A DNA stretch of 64,000 nucleotides. It comes from Chloroflexota bacterium. GTDB taxonomy: Bacteria > Chloroflexota > Anaerolineae > Anaerolineales > UBA4823. Under the pieces are notes generated by a model. The model saw nothing but the letters and a program-made list of their open reading frames with translations, was not told where the DNA came from and did no database searches. Shown here piece after piece: positions 1-9,041 of this stretch (its first letter is position 1; every line of letters starts with the position of its first letter). The stretch is from assembly GCA_029782365.1 (NCBI GenBank), contig JAKOUW010000168.1, positions 31,514 through 95,513 of the forward strand. The letters run 5' to 3'. Position numbers and translations under genes: made by a program.

Positions 1-2537
1 TTCCACAGCTTCTGGCATCGATCCACCAGGATCTCAGCCAGTTCGCGCCCCAAAGCCTCGCCAGCTGAAAGCAGGTATATGCTGCTGTTTCCCTGCCAAC
101 CGGCTGCCAGCAGACTTTTGAATGTGGAGGGTGTGGCCTGGAGATGGCTTGGCGTGCGAACTCTCAGGCGCTCGGCCAACTGCAAACCATCCGCTACCAA
201 TCCATCTTCGCCCACTTCAACCATTCCCCCAGCCAGCAGGGGCATGAATAACTCATTGTTTGAAATATCGAATGAAGTGGTGGTCAGCGCCAGCATGCTG
301 CTTTGGTCTCCAAATTCCAGCAAGCGGTGCAAATCCAACAGCACGTTCAGCAAAGAGCGGTGGCGCACTTCGACGCCTTTGGGTTTGCCGGTGGAACCAG
401 AGGTAAAGAGAATCTGAGCCGCATCCTCGCTGGCGGCGGGGGCAGTCTCTGTGCTGAACGGAATAAGCTCAGGCCCGATATCCTCGATGCACAGAGGATG
501 AAATTGATTATCTTCGCCCAACAAAGGCAGTAAATCGCGGTTTGCCAGAACGGTCTGCACACCAGCATCCGCCAGCATAAACGCCAGGCGCGGCGCAGGG
601 AAAGCGCTGTCCATCGGCACAAGCACACCGCCCAGCCTCCAGACAGCCAGCATGGCTGGGACGAGATCCAGGGAGCGCCTCATCAAGATGCCAATGCGCT
701 GTCCCCGATCGGCCCCGGCGCTCTGCAGAGCAGAAGCAATCGTTTCCAGGCGGCGGCGCATCTGATCATACGTCAGTTTCGCCTCACCAAAACCCAGGGC
801 AGGTTGGTCTGGGCGCAGGCTGGCCTGCTCGAGGATTAAATCCAGCACTGTCTTTTGGGACGGCAAAGTTCGGGCAGTGTCGTTCCACTGGCGCAGCATG
901 AGCTCCTGCTCGTCCGGCGAAAGCACAGGCAGTGCCCCGCAGGCACGCTGGCTGTTCATCAGAGCAGAGGATAAGAATGTCTCAAGGCCATGCAGCCAGC
1001 GAGTGATCGTGCCCTGTTCAAAGAGCTCACTGCTGTACTCGCAGACAATCTGCAGCTCGTGATCGCGGCTCAACGCAATGAACTCCAGGTCATAGCGCGC
1101 CCCGGCGCTGGGGGGCAGCAGGTAAGTGGCATGCAGACTGCCAAAATCGGGGTCTACTGGCTGGGCTGCGGACCGGAAGGCTGTGGTGAACAGCACAGAG
1201 CGGCTCTGGTCACGCGGCAGGTCCAGGCTGCGAATCAGGTCGGTAAACGAAAAAACTTTTTGACTGTTCGCCTCAGCCAGGCGCTGCTCCTGGGCGCGGG
1301 CATAATCAGCAAAGCTTTGATCCGGATCGAAGCGGCTGCGCACCGGCAGCACCTGGCTGGTGCGGGCGAAGGCTGGCAGACCAGTATCCAGGTACAAGGC
1401 TTCGCTCTTCGCGCCCATCACCAGGTCGGCGCTGCCGGTGAGGCGGTGCACAAATGCAGTACAGGCGGCAAACAGGATGCTCTCGACGCGCATGCCTTGA
1501 GCAGTGCTCCATTCGATCAAACGGGCTTGCAAACCGCCATCCAGCGCCAGCGTCTGCCGCGCTCCAGCGTATTTTTTTACCGTCGGCCGGGCAAAATCGG
1601 TGGGCAGTTCCAGGCGGGGTGCCCCGCCAGTGAAAAGATTTTCCCAATAAGCCAGCGCCTGGCGCTGGGCGTCTTGCGCTTCGGCGGTGCCGCCCATCGC
1701 AAGGTAATCGGTCCACTGCAGGCAGGGAGGCATGGGTGTGGCACTTTCATCTCTGGCGAAAGACTGGTAGTGCCTGGCTATTTCAGTCAGCACCAGATCG
1801 AGGCTGTCGAGGTCCAGCACCAGGGCATGCCCAACCAGCACCAGGATGTGCTCATTGTCGGCCAGGCGCAGGAGCTCCGCTCGAAACAGGCGCTTGCCTG
1901 GCTCAAACGGCCGAGAAACAATCTCCGCCAGGCGCGCTGCCAGAAGATCAGCGGATACCGGAGAGACAGACACATCCAGCGCCTGCCCGGCGCCCACCAT
2001 CAGCGTATCGCTGTCTGGATTTAAAACGGTGCGCAAGGCTTCGTAGCGGTTGGCAGTCTCCTCCAACGCGGCCTGTATCGCCGGGCCGTGCAGGTCGCCG
2101 GTGAGGCGTATGATTACAGACTCATTATACGCAGCGGCGGCTTCGTTAGAATAGCGCGCCAGGAAAGCAATATGCTGCTGCGAGCTGTCCAGCGGCACTT
2201 CTCGCTGCACTGTCCACGCTCCACCGGCTGCCCCTTGGGCGGCGCCTGGGGCAGCTTTTTTCACCGACTTCTGGGTGAGCAGTTCTTGTTCTATGTACAG
2301 CGCCAGACCACCCAGGGTTACCTGGCCTTCGATAACACGCCGTATGGAGACCAACACGCCAAAGTGATCGAACACTCGCCGCATTCCTTCCACCAGGGCT
2401 AACGAGCTGACACCCAAGTCGAGGATCGGCACGTCATCCGGTATGGTGCGCGGGTCGGCGCCAAATGCATCCATCACCAGGCGTTTAAGTTCCGCCCGAA
2501 TCTGTCCAATCTCAGGAGGTCCGTCAGATTTCGTCAT
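1..2537 (-). CDS. Non-ribosomal peptide synthetase, N-terminal part (carrier - condensation-like - adenylation), cut by window edge
   Basis: Read on the minus strand from an ATG preceded by AGGTGA, the frame stays open to base 1, so the C-terminus is missing. It opens with a carrier domain (LGVSSL at about residues 39-44, Ser as the phosphopantetheine site). A condensation-like domain follows, in which the HHxxxDG position reads HALVLDLDS: the first His and the Asp remain, but the second His, normally catalytic, is Ala. The spacing also fits the DxxxxDxxS pattern of cyclization domains with the first Asp changed to His. An adenylation domain follows with the nucleotide-binding core LFTSGSTGKPKGV. 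The expected role is to accept the polyketide chain, activate an amino acid and possibly join them. It is the third gene of a leftward operon, 17 nt after the radical SAM gene. Amino-acid specificity was not read. Confidence 0.93.
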   Translation of the reverse strand, partial: MTKSDGPPEIGQIRAELKRLVMDAFGADPRTIPDDVPILDLGVSSLALVEGMRRVFDHFGVLVSIRRVIEGQVTLGGLALYIEQELLTQKSVKKAAPGAAQGAAGGAWTVQREVPLDSSQQHIAFLARYSNEAAAAYNESVIIRLTGDLHGPAIQAALEETANRYEALRTVLNPDSDTLMVGAGQALDVSVSPVSADLLAARLAEIVSRPFEPGKRLFRAELLRLADNEHILVLVGHALVLDLDSLDLVLTEIARHYQSFARDESATPMPPCLQWTDYLAMGGTAEAQDAQRQALAYWENLFTGGAPRLELPTDFARPTVKKYAGARQTLALDGGLQARLIEWSTAQGMRVESILFAACTAFVHRLTGSADLVMGAKSEALYLDTGLPAFARTSQVLPVRSRFDPDQSFADYARAQEQRLAEANSQKVFSFTDLIRSLDLPRDQSRSVLFTTAFRSAAQPVDPDFGSLHATYLLPPSAGARYDLEFIALSRDHELQIVCEYSSELFEQGTITRWLHGLETFLSSALMNSQRACGALPVLSPDEQELMLRQWNDTARTLPSQKTVLDLILEQASLRPDQPALGFGEAKLTYDQMRRRLETIASALQSAGADRGQRIGILMRRSLDLVPAMLAVWRLGGVLVPMDSAFPAPRLAFMLADAGVQTVLANRDLLPLLGEDNQFHPLCIEDIGPELIPFSTETAPAASEDAAQILFTSGSTGKPKGVEVRHRSLLNVLLDLHRLLEFGDQSSMLALTTTSFDISNNELFMPLLAGGMVEVGEDGLVADGLQLAERLRVRTPSHLQATPSTFKSLLAAGWQGNSSIYLLSAGEALGRELAEILVDRCQKLW

Positions 2538-2554
2538 GTCATCTCACCTGGCGA

Positions 2555-3964
2555 TCAGGCTGTTTGGATTTCCATGACCATTTTTTCACGCAGATACTGG
2601 TAGCGTTTTTCTGCCAGCAGAGTCTGAATCAGGGGAGTATAGAAAGGCCCATCGCCCACCAGGCGGATTTTTTCAGGCGTTATCTCAACAAACTCAAATT
2701 CTTCCAGCGCTTTCCAGACACCCTCAAAATATTGGTAAATGTCGGTATCGAAGGAATCCTGGAATTTCTTGCGGTCCAATTCCATACCAAACAAATTGCG
2801 CCAGATCAATGAAATCATGAAATCTTCACGTTCGTGCTTGAAACCAACTTCGGTTGGAAAGACACCCCGGTCGATGCGCGCCTTGTATTCATCCAGGTTG
2901 CGCCAGTTGATAAAGGACCAGGAGTGCCCTTCATCTAAAGCCACGTCGCTGAAGAAAGTGAGAGCGGCGTAGCCCAGGCCCAGGGTATCCATGTTATCGA
3001 AGCGGTGGGTAACGCCTTCCTCATACCGGCGGCTGAAAGGGTCGCCCGGCTTGCGCCAGTTGTAGGCGGTGATCTGCTGGTAGCCGTGGCTGATGAGCAG
3101 TTCGCGGGCCACTTTGTACATTTCCAGGTTGCTCAGGGTGCTGGGCAGTTCATGGTAGCGGTTGAGGGCGAAATCCGTCGGGCCGCCCACATTCAGCTCG
3201 TAATGGGTGATATCGTACACTCCCCAACTGATAGCGGTTTCCAGGTCTTCGACCATTGTCTTGACGGTCTGTTGGGGCCAGCCAAAAATCAGGTCGATAT
3301 TGGCAGCCAGGCCAAACTCCCTGGCCCACTCCAGGGTTTGAATGACATGTTGGGTCTTCTGCTTGCGACCGCTGAAGCTGTTCAGGCGCTCATTGACCTG
3401 CTGAACGCCCATGCTGATGCGGTTCATTCCCGATTCTTTGATCGCCTGGATTTTCTCCCGCGTGAAGAGCTGGGGAATGCCTTCCAAGGTGATATCTACA
3501 TAATCGGGGATGACCGGGAAAAGCGAACGCACCAAATCCATCAGCTCGTGGTATTTCTCGGCTTTGTACAGGTTGGAGGTGCCGCCGCCAAAGAACACAG
3601 CCCCGAGCGGCAAGCCAGAAATACCATCACGATACATGTCCACTTCGCGCTTGAGATATTCAAAGTATCGCTCCAGGTCCACATTTCCGGTGAAGAGCTC
3701 CACCGGGAACAGGCAGTATCCACACTTGCCCGGGTCCGTCTGGATACAGTAGGGCACACCTACGTACAGATTGATCGGGGAGCCCAAGCCGCGGTCCTGC
3801 AGGCGGTGGCGGTCTTCCACCATCTGAGCAACCGGGATGTCCGTCTCGTGCCAGAAACGGGGGGATGGAAAGGCGTGCTGAATCTTATTGACCTGCCGAC
3901 GGTCAAGATTCCTCTCGATGTAATCACGGGCGAAATCTAAATCCACAGCAATTGAGTTTTCCAT
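2555..3964 (-). CDS. HemN-like radical SAM protein with expanded CX7CX2C cluster motif
   Basis: The 469-residue protein has the radical SAM/HemN layout: an N-terminal cluster segment, GGGTS for SAM binding (VFFGGGTSNLYK), and the HemN-type C-terminal region. The usual CxxxCxxC is replaced by C73-X7-C81-X2-C84 (YCIQTDPGKCGYC), so the first loop is four residues longer. Relatives include coproporphyrinogen dehydrogenase and class C radical SAM methyltransferases/cyclopropanases in natural-product clusters. Since it lies between a PKS and an NRPS gene, tailoring of the product is more likely than haem synthesis, but that is inference. The ATG follows an AAAGG-type ribosome binding site 31 nt after the PKS stop. 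The four-residue insert was checked in the nucleotide sequence and is not a frameshift. Confidence 0.88.
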   Translation of the reverse strand: MENSIAVDLDFARDYIERNLDRRQVNKIQHAFPSPRFWHETDIPVAQMVEDRHRLQDRGLGSPINLYVGVPYCIQTDPGKCGYCLFPVELFTGNVDLERYFEYLKREVDMYRDGISGLPLGAVFFGGGTSNLYKAEKYHELMDLVRSLFPVIPDYVDITLEGIPQLFTREKIQAIKESGMNRISMGVQQVNERLNSFSGRKQKTQHVIQTLEWAREFGLAANIDLIFGWPQQTVKTMVEDLETAISWGVYDITHYELNVGGPTDFALNRYHELPSTLSNLEMYKVARELLISHGYQQITAYNWRKPGDPFSRRYEEGVTHRFDNMDTLGLGYAALTFFSDVALDEGHSWSFINWRNLDEYKARIDRGVFPTEVGFKHEREDFMISLIWRNLFGMELDRKKFQDSFDTDIYQYFEGVWKALEEFEFVEITPEKIRLVGDGPFYTPLIQTLLAEKRYQYLREKMVMEIQTA

Positions 3965-3995
3965 TTATCTTTACCTTTATATCTATTAAGTAAGG

Positions 3996-6900
3996 TCAGT
4001 CCGCAGCAGGAACTGGCTCCAGCGCCCGGGCAGGCGCCAGATCAGCAGCCAGCACATCCGTCAAAATATAATTCGCCAGCGATTCAATCGACTGGTAATC
4101 CAGCCCTTGCATAGGTTTGAAACGGAATTCCAGTTTCTCCTGGATGCGGCGCTGTAATTCGGTGACAAGCAGCGAATCCAGCCCGATTTCCAGGAACGCT
4201 GTGGAGGGCGGCAGTTTGTCGAGGCTCAGGCCTTCGGCAGCCTGTCCCATGATATCTTTGATTTCGGCGGTCAGCCACTTGGAAAGCAAGCCAATGCGTT
4301 CCCGTCGGGCTAACGGTGCGAGCATGACAACCAGTTCTTTGCGTGATTTAAAGAGCTGCGAAGCGGCGCCGCCGCCAGTTCCTCGAACGCTGCCGTCATT
4401 ACCGCCGTTCAAGGAGGTCATGCGGCGCAGTTCGAGATTTTCGATCTTCACCAGCACTTCACCGTCCTCAGCCATAACACGCAGGTTGCCCAAAGCAGCA
4501 CGTCCGTCGCCGTTCGCACTGACGCGCACGCGGCTCCAGGCCTGGCCTGGCAGTGGGCGGCGGATGAAAATTGATTGGATGGCCGTCTGCACGACAGCGC
4601 CTTCACGCCCTTTATTATCAAACATGCCGACGGCCGCGCCCAATGGGTGCAGGCAGCTGTCCAGCAGGATGGCGCTGCGGTACGGATCGGATTCATCCAC
4701 GCCGGGGCCGTTAGCAACCCGGCCATAGGCCTCGCCCGATTGGGGCTGACCCAGCCAGAGCTCACGCACGTTGGCAAAATTTGCGCCAAAGTCCAGGCCG
4801 CTGCTGCGCAGTTCGTTATAGAATGGACCAATTTTTAGTTCAGACACGCGGCCCGCGAGTTCTTTTGCCAGGTCTACTTTCTCCAGGGCGCTGTCCACTG
4901 ACAAAATGCGCCCCCTGCAGCAAGTGACTTCGTCGGAGGTGATCATAAAATTGGCTACATCGCGCCCGCGCGTGCTGAACTCCAGAGTCAGCGTCAATTT
5001 TTTCTTGGCCTTGTAAGAAAGCACCAGCGGGCGTTCGAACACCACGTCTTTCAACTCAACCGGGCGCCACTGCTGGCCAGAGGCGGCGGCAAAACCACGC
5101 GCTGCCATTTCCAGGTAACCGGTGCCGGGGAAGATGGTCGTGTCCAGCACGCGGTGATCTGTCCAGGGAATGGAGGTCTTAAAGCTGTTTTCAAAAACCA
5201 GCTTACGAGAGGTATGGCTGACCAGTGTACCCAACAATGGATGCAGTTCGGGCAGGGTGGGAAGTTCCTCGGCCGCGGCGCCCGGGTTCATCAAGGGGTA
5301 ATCTGCCGGTCCGACATCCAGGATTCCGGTGGAATTGAGCCAGTATTTCTCCTGCCGGAAAGGGTAGAGCGGAAGAGAGACTCGCTGATAAGGCGCACCA
5401 TCATACAGGCGTTCGACTTTTAACCCGGCCCCAGAGACATACAGCGCCGCCAGGCTGCCGAGCAGGTTAGTATTGTCGTTTCTATCGCGCTTCAAGGTGG
5501 GAATAATCTGCAGATTCGGCGCGTCAAAGGCAGTCACCACGGCCGGCGTTAAGGCAGGATGGGGGCCAATTTCAACCAGAATGGTGCAGCCAGCCTCGAT
5601 GATCTTCTCCATGCCCTGGTGGAACAACACGGCCTGGCGCACCTGAGTGCTCCAGTAATTGGCGGGCACATCATCATTGAAAAAGTCGCCAGTAGTATTG
5701 GAAGCGATGGGCAGGGAGGCAGGATGGATGCGCATGGATGTGGCAGCCTGTGTTAGTTCATCCAGGATCGGATCCATCAGCGGAGAGTGGAAAGCGTGCG
5801 AAACTTCCAATTCCTTGGTCTTGCGCCCGGCAGCCTGGGCCAGCTCATCCACGGCCGCGACAGCCTCAGCAGTGCCCGAGACCACCACCGCACGCGGCCC
5901 ATTCACCGTGGCAATCGAGATTTCATTCTCACGGCCCTGCACCCACTTCTGCACCTGTTCCAAGGCTGCGCCGATGGCTAACATTTTGCCGCCGGCAGGC
6001 AGCTGGCCCATCAGGCGGCCGCGGGTGACCACAAAAAGGGCAGCATCTTCCAGGTCGAGCATGCCAGCCACGCAGGCGGCTACCAGCTCGCCAATACTGT
6101 GTCCGATGACATAATCTGGCTTTATACCCCAATGGCCAAGCAGGTCGGCCAGGGCATATTCGATGGCAAAGAGCGCCGGCTGGACATATCGGGTGTTCTC
6201 AAGGTATTCGGCTGATTTTTCCCCAAACAGCACATCCAACAGCGGCACTCCTAACACAGGGTCGATCACCTCAGCCACGCGACGCAGGGCGGCGGCAAAG
6301 ACTGGCTCAGTGTTGTACAGCTCCTGGCCCATACCGGCATATTGAGCGCCCTGTCCGGTAAACATGAAAGCCAGGCGCGGCCGGATGCGGGATAGGCCCT
6401 GTCCTACCGCCAGTCCTTGGGGAGTGCGGCCCATCCGCCAGGTGGAAAGCTTGTTCTTTATATCTTCGCGCTGCGAGCCGACCACCGCCAAACGGTAGTT
6501 GTGCTGAGTGCGGTCGAGGGCGGCAGAATAGAGGAGATCGCGCAGTGAGTGTGTGTCGTCTTTTTCCAGGAAAGCTACCCATTTGTCGGCCAGGTCTTCG
6601 AGTGCTGCCGCTGACTTAGCCGAGATGAGCAGCATGCCGCCGTCGCGCGCCATCAGGCCCGAGGGCTCCTGCGGCGCGTGGCCATTGCTGGAAATGGGGG
6701 CCTCCTGCAGAATGGCATGTGCATTGGTGCCGCTGTAGCCAAAAGAGTTGATGCTGGCGAGACGCGGCTGACCGTTGCGATGCCAGGGGATGCGCCGGGT
6801 GGCAACCTGGATGGGTGCTCGCCCCAGATTGATCCCAGGATTAAGCTGTTTGAAATGGATGCTGGGCAGAATTTCTTCATTCTTCAAAGACAAGGCGGCC

Positions 6901-8024
6901 TTCACCAGGCCAAGCAGGCCTGCGCTTGCTTCGAGATGACCAAAATTGCTCTTGACAGAGCCAACATACAGCGGATTTTCACTGGGACGGTTGGGGCCAA
7001 ACACATTGACAATAGCGCTCATTTCAATCGGGTCGCCCACCGGTGTGCCAGTGCCGTGCGCTTCCAAATAGCCGATATCATTGGGGCTCAGCCCGGTGCG
7101 CGCCAGCGCGCTGCGGATCACTTTTTCCTGGCTGCGTCCATTGGGCGCGGTTAAGGCTGGGGTATGTCCATCCTGGTTGACTGCCGTGCCAACAATGCTG
7201 GCATAGATGCGATCACCGCGCTCGATTGCCTGCGACTGGCGGCGAAGCACCACCGCCACGCAGCCTTCGCCGCGAATATAACCATCTGCCGAAGCATCAA
7301 AAGCCGCGCAGCGCCCGAGGCGCGACATTAAGCCAACTTTCGAAAAGGCGATGTGCAGGCCCGGATGCAACATGACATTTACGCCCACCACAATGGCGGT
7401 ATCACAATCGCCAGAAAGGATGCTCTGGCGAGCCAGATGCAGGGCCACCAGGGAACTGGAGCAAGCGGTATCTACCGTCAGGCAAGGGCCTTCCAGGCCT
7501 AGAAAATGCGAAATTCGTCCGGCCGAAATGCTCATCGCATCGCCCATCGCATCGTAGCCGGTAATGCCCAGCGGGCCTTCGTAAATACCCTTCAACTGCG
7601 AATAACCGTTGGTATTCATCATCGCCAGGAACACACCGGTGTTACTGTTCATCAGCTCTTCTGCGGGCTGGCCAGCATCTTCCAGGGCATGCCACACAAT
7701 TTCCAGCACCAGGCGCTGCTGAGGGTCCATGCGCAAGGCCTCCGCATCCGAGATACCGAAGAAGCCAGCGTCAAACGTATTGATATCTTCGATAAAACCG
7801 CCTTTGCGTACGTAGGTCTTACCCGGCGTCATCGGATCTGGATCGTAAAAAGCTTCCACATTCCAGCGCGAGCGAGGCACATCCGAGACCATGTCCCTGC
7901 CTTCGCGCAGCGCGGAGATTAAATCGGCGGGGGAATCTATATTTCCTGGCAGTTTACAGCCGATACCAACCAGTGAAATAGGCTCTGCGCCACCAATTGT
8001 GTTTTCTTGCAAATTGAATGACAT
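3996..8024 (-). CDS. Type I polyketide synthase module KS-AT-DH-ACP
   Basis: This is a 1342-residue modular PKS. The ketosynthase (about residues 12-440) has the active-site Cys in DTACSSS and both His residues in EAHGTGTPVGD and NFGHLEAS. The acyltransferase (about 550-850) has GHSIGE and HAFHSP, the pattern associated with malonyl-CoA. The dehydratase (about 930-1200) has HRVLDTTIFP, with the usual Gly of HxxxGxxxxP replaced by Asp, and DSCLH as the second catalytic motif. The C-terminal ACP carries LGLDSL-type Ser (IGLDSLLV). No ketoreductase, enoylreductase or thioesterase is present. I chose the ATG at 8024 because GGAGAGAGC precedes it; a TTG start 33 nt upstream is open but lacks a site. 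It is the first gene of the leftward operon, with downstream genes 31 and 17 nt apart. Confidence 0.95.
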   Translation of the reverse strand: MSFNLQENTIGGAEPISLVGIGCKLPGNIDSPADLISALREGRDMVSDVPRSRWNVEAFYDPDPMTPGKTYVRKGGFIEDINTFDAGFFGISDAEALRMDPQQRLVLEIVWHALEDAGQPAEELMNSNTGVFLAMMNTNGYSQLKGIYEGPLGITGYDAMGDAMSISAGRISHFLGLEGPCLTVDTACSSSLVALHLARQSILSGDCDTAIVVGVNVMLHPGLHIAFSKVGLMSRLGRCAAFDASADGYIRGEGCVAVVLRRQSQAIERGDRIYASIVGTAVNQDGHTPALTAPNGRSQEKVIRSALARTGLSPNDIGYLEAHGTGTPVGDPIEMSAIVNVFGPNRPSENPLYVGSVKSNFGHLEASAGLLGLVKAALSLKNEEILPSIHFKQLNPGINLGRAPIQVATRRIPWHRNGQPRLASINSFGYSGTNAHAILQEAPISSNGHAPQEPSGLMARDGGMLLISAKSAAALEDLADKWVAFLEKDDTHSLRDLLYSAALDRTQHNYRLAVVGSQREDIKNKLSTWRMGRTPQGLAVGQGLSRIRPRLAFMFTGQGAQYAGMGQELYNTEPVFAAALRRVAEVIDPVLGVPLLDVLFGEKSAEYLENTRYVQPALFAIEYALADLLGHWGIKPDYVIGHSIGELVAACVAGMLDLEDAALFVVTRGRLMGQLPAGGKMLAIGAALEQVQKWVQGRENEISIATVNGPRAVVVSGTAEAVAAVDELAQAAGRKTKELEVSHAFHSPLMDPILDELTQAATSMRIHPASLPIASNTTGDFFNDDVPANYWSTQVRQAVLFHQGMEKIIEAGCTILVEIGPHPALTPAVVTAFDAPNLQIIPTLKRDRNDNTNLLGSLAALYVSGAGLKVERLYDGAPYQRVSLPLYPFRQEKYWLNSTGILDVGPADYPLMNPGAAAEELPTLPELHPLLGTLVSHTSRKLVFENSFKTSIPWTDHRVLDTTIFPGTGYLEMAARGFAAASGQQWRPVELKDVVFERPLVLSYKAKKKLTLTLEFSTRGRDVANFMITSDEVTCCRGRILSVDSALEKVDLAKELAGRVSELKIGPFYNELRSSGLDFGANFANVRELWLGQPQSGEAYGRVANGPGVDESDPYRSAILLDSCLHPLGAAVGMFDNKGREGAVVQTAIQSIFIRRPLPGQAWSRVRVSANGDGRAALGNLRVMAEDGEVLVKIENLELRRMTSLNGGNDGSVRGTGGGAASQLFKSRKELVVMLAPLARRERIGLLSKWLTAEIKDIMGQAAEGLSLDKLPPSTAFLEIGLDSLLVTELQRRIQEKLEFRFKPMQGLDYQSIESLANYILTDVLAADLAPARALEPVPAAD

Positions 8025-8236
8025 ACGCTCTCTCCAGTTTATGGTTAAATTATCCAAAGAGATACTTTAATTTTTATTAATCAATGACACATATTAAATA
8101 TAAAACAAGACCCCATAAATTATTGTTTTGGGGTAAAATTTATCATATATCTAACAATCTTATTTGTCAATGCTGAAAAATTAAGATATTCTTGAGAAAA
8201 ATTCATAATTTCAAAAGCTGGAAAATGAGGAGAAGA
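8025..8236. promoter_or_regulatory. AT-rich divergent control region of the PKS/NRPS and ABC1-kinase operons
   Basis: The region is far richer in A+T than the genes around it. On the plus strand TTGTCA (8164-8169), 17 nt of spacer and TATTCT (8187-8192) make a near-consensus sigma-70 promoter about 45 nt before the first rightward start. A short inverted repeat, ACCCCA (8110-8115) and TGGGGT (8129-8134), lies near the middle and could be an operator. No clear promoter was picked out for the leftward PKS operon. Confidence 0.6.
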
Positions 8237-8500
8237 ATGGCAGAATCTTCAGAAACAAAAACATCCGAAATGACTCAACCTATCGTAATTGATCTCGGCA
8301 GCCAGAAACCAGGCAATATCAAAGATCTCAAAAAGGGCAAAGGCGAATTATGGGATGAGGTGCTTAATGTAGTCGATGAGACCAGGGAAATGCTTGGCGC
8401 CGAAGCAGATGGCAAAGTATTTGTTCCAGTTATTTTAATTTACAAGAAGAAGATCAAACGCAAAGGCTTAGAAAAATTGGTTTTCCCCCTGATGAAATGA
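8237..8500 (+). CDS. Small basic protein resembling DUF6200
   Basis: This 87-residue protein begins at the ATG after TGAGGAGAAGA; upstream in-frame codons lack a binding site. It has a Ser/Thr/Glu-rich N-terminus, then a conserved-looking core (PIVIDLGSQKPGNIKDLKKG, a DEV helix, VFVPVILIY) and a Lys-rich end. The PIV-LDLG-x-LKKG pattern resembles small proteins I recall as DUF6200; the family name is from memory and untested. No signal peptide or membrane segment is seen. It opens the rightward operon and is followed after 7 nt by another small basic protein, which suggests they work as a pair. Function is unknown. Confidence 0.75.
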   Translation: MAESSETKTSEMTQPIVIDLGSQKPGNIKDLKKGKGELWDEVLNVVDETREMLGAEADGKVFVPVILIYKKKIKRKGLEKLVFPLMK

Positions 8501-8507
8501 GGTTGCT

Positions 8508-8984
8508 ATGAGCGATGAAAATCAGAACAAGCTTAGTCTTATGAACCGTTCAAACAGCCACCCAGACGAGACCGTGAAGCCGATTGTCTTGAAACTCAAA
8601 AAGGGTGGAAAAAAGCGCAATAAAAAAGAAGAAGCCAGTGCGCCCGAGGGCGGCTCTGAAAGAAAGATGAAATATACCCGCGGGCTCAGGGATATCCAGA
8701 AGCTGGATGAAAACATGGTGAGCATTGCCAGAAAAGCCAGCAAGGCTGTCTCGAAAGGCATGGATGTGTACGAACGCGAACGCAACCAGTCTGCACGAGC
8801 AAAGACGGACGGGGCAATCGAGGATTTTATCAACAACACCGCCAAGGCTGGCAGCGCCGCGCTGAAAGAAGCTGCTGATATACCTGTGGATATTGCCGAA
8901 GCAGTCAACCCAATCAGCTACCGCAAACGAATGCGCCGCAGCCTGCGCCGTGCTTCCAAGTTTATCCGCCTCTGGCGGATTTAA
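8508..8984 (+). CDS. Small basic protein resembling DUF6312
   Basis: This is a 158-residue, strongly basic protein with an ATG 7 nt after the preceding stop. A disordered N-terminus contains PIVLKLKKGGKKRNKK, echoing the PIVIDLG...LKKG stretch of the neighbour, so both may share a short docking motif. The rest looks helical: KYTRGLRDIQKLDENM, a segment with repeated Ala/Lys, then IPVDIAEAVN and an Arg-rich tail. It resembles small proteins I recall as DUF6312. There are no catalytic motifs, no signal peptide and no convincing membrane span. Its position before two ABC1-kinase-like genes suggests an accessory or substrate role, which is inference only. Confidence 0.75.
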   Translation: MSDENQNKLSLMNRSNSHPDETVKPIVLKLKKGGKKRNKKEEASAPEGGSERKMKYTRGLRDIQKLDENMVSIARKASKAVSKGMDVYERERNQSARAKTDGAIEDFINNTAKAGSAALKEAADIPVDIAEAVNPISYRKRMRRSLRRASKFIRLWRI

Positions 8985-9041
8985 TAGTCTGATCAACCAC
9001 CAGTGAGCTTTCGAGAACTGATGGTTTGATTCGTTACCGGC

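Noticed and set aside
990..2024. Rightward frame of 344 codons
   Set aside because: It lies opposite the NRPS, whose condensation and carrier motifs are on the minus strand; the plus-strand translation has no recognisable domain.
3005..3940. Rightward frame of 311 codons
   Set aside because: It is the antisense of the radical SAM gene and shows no motif or ribosome binding site.
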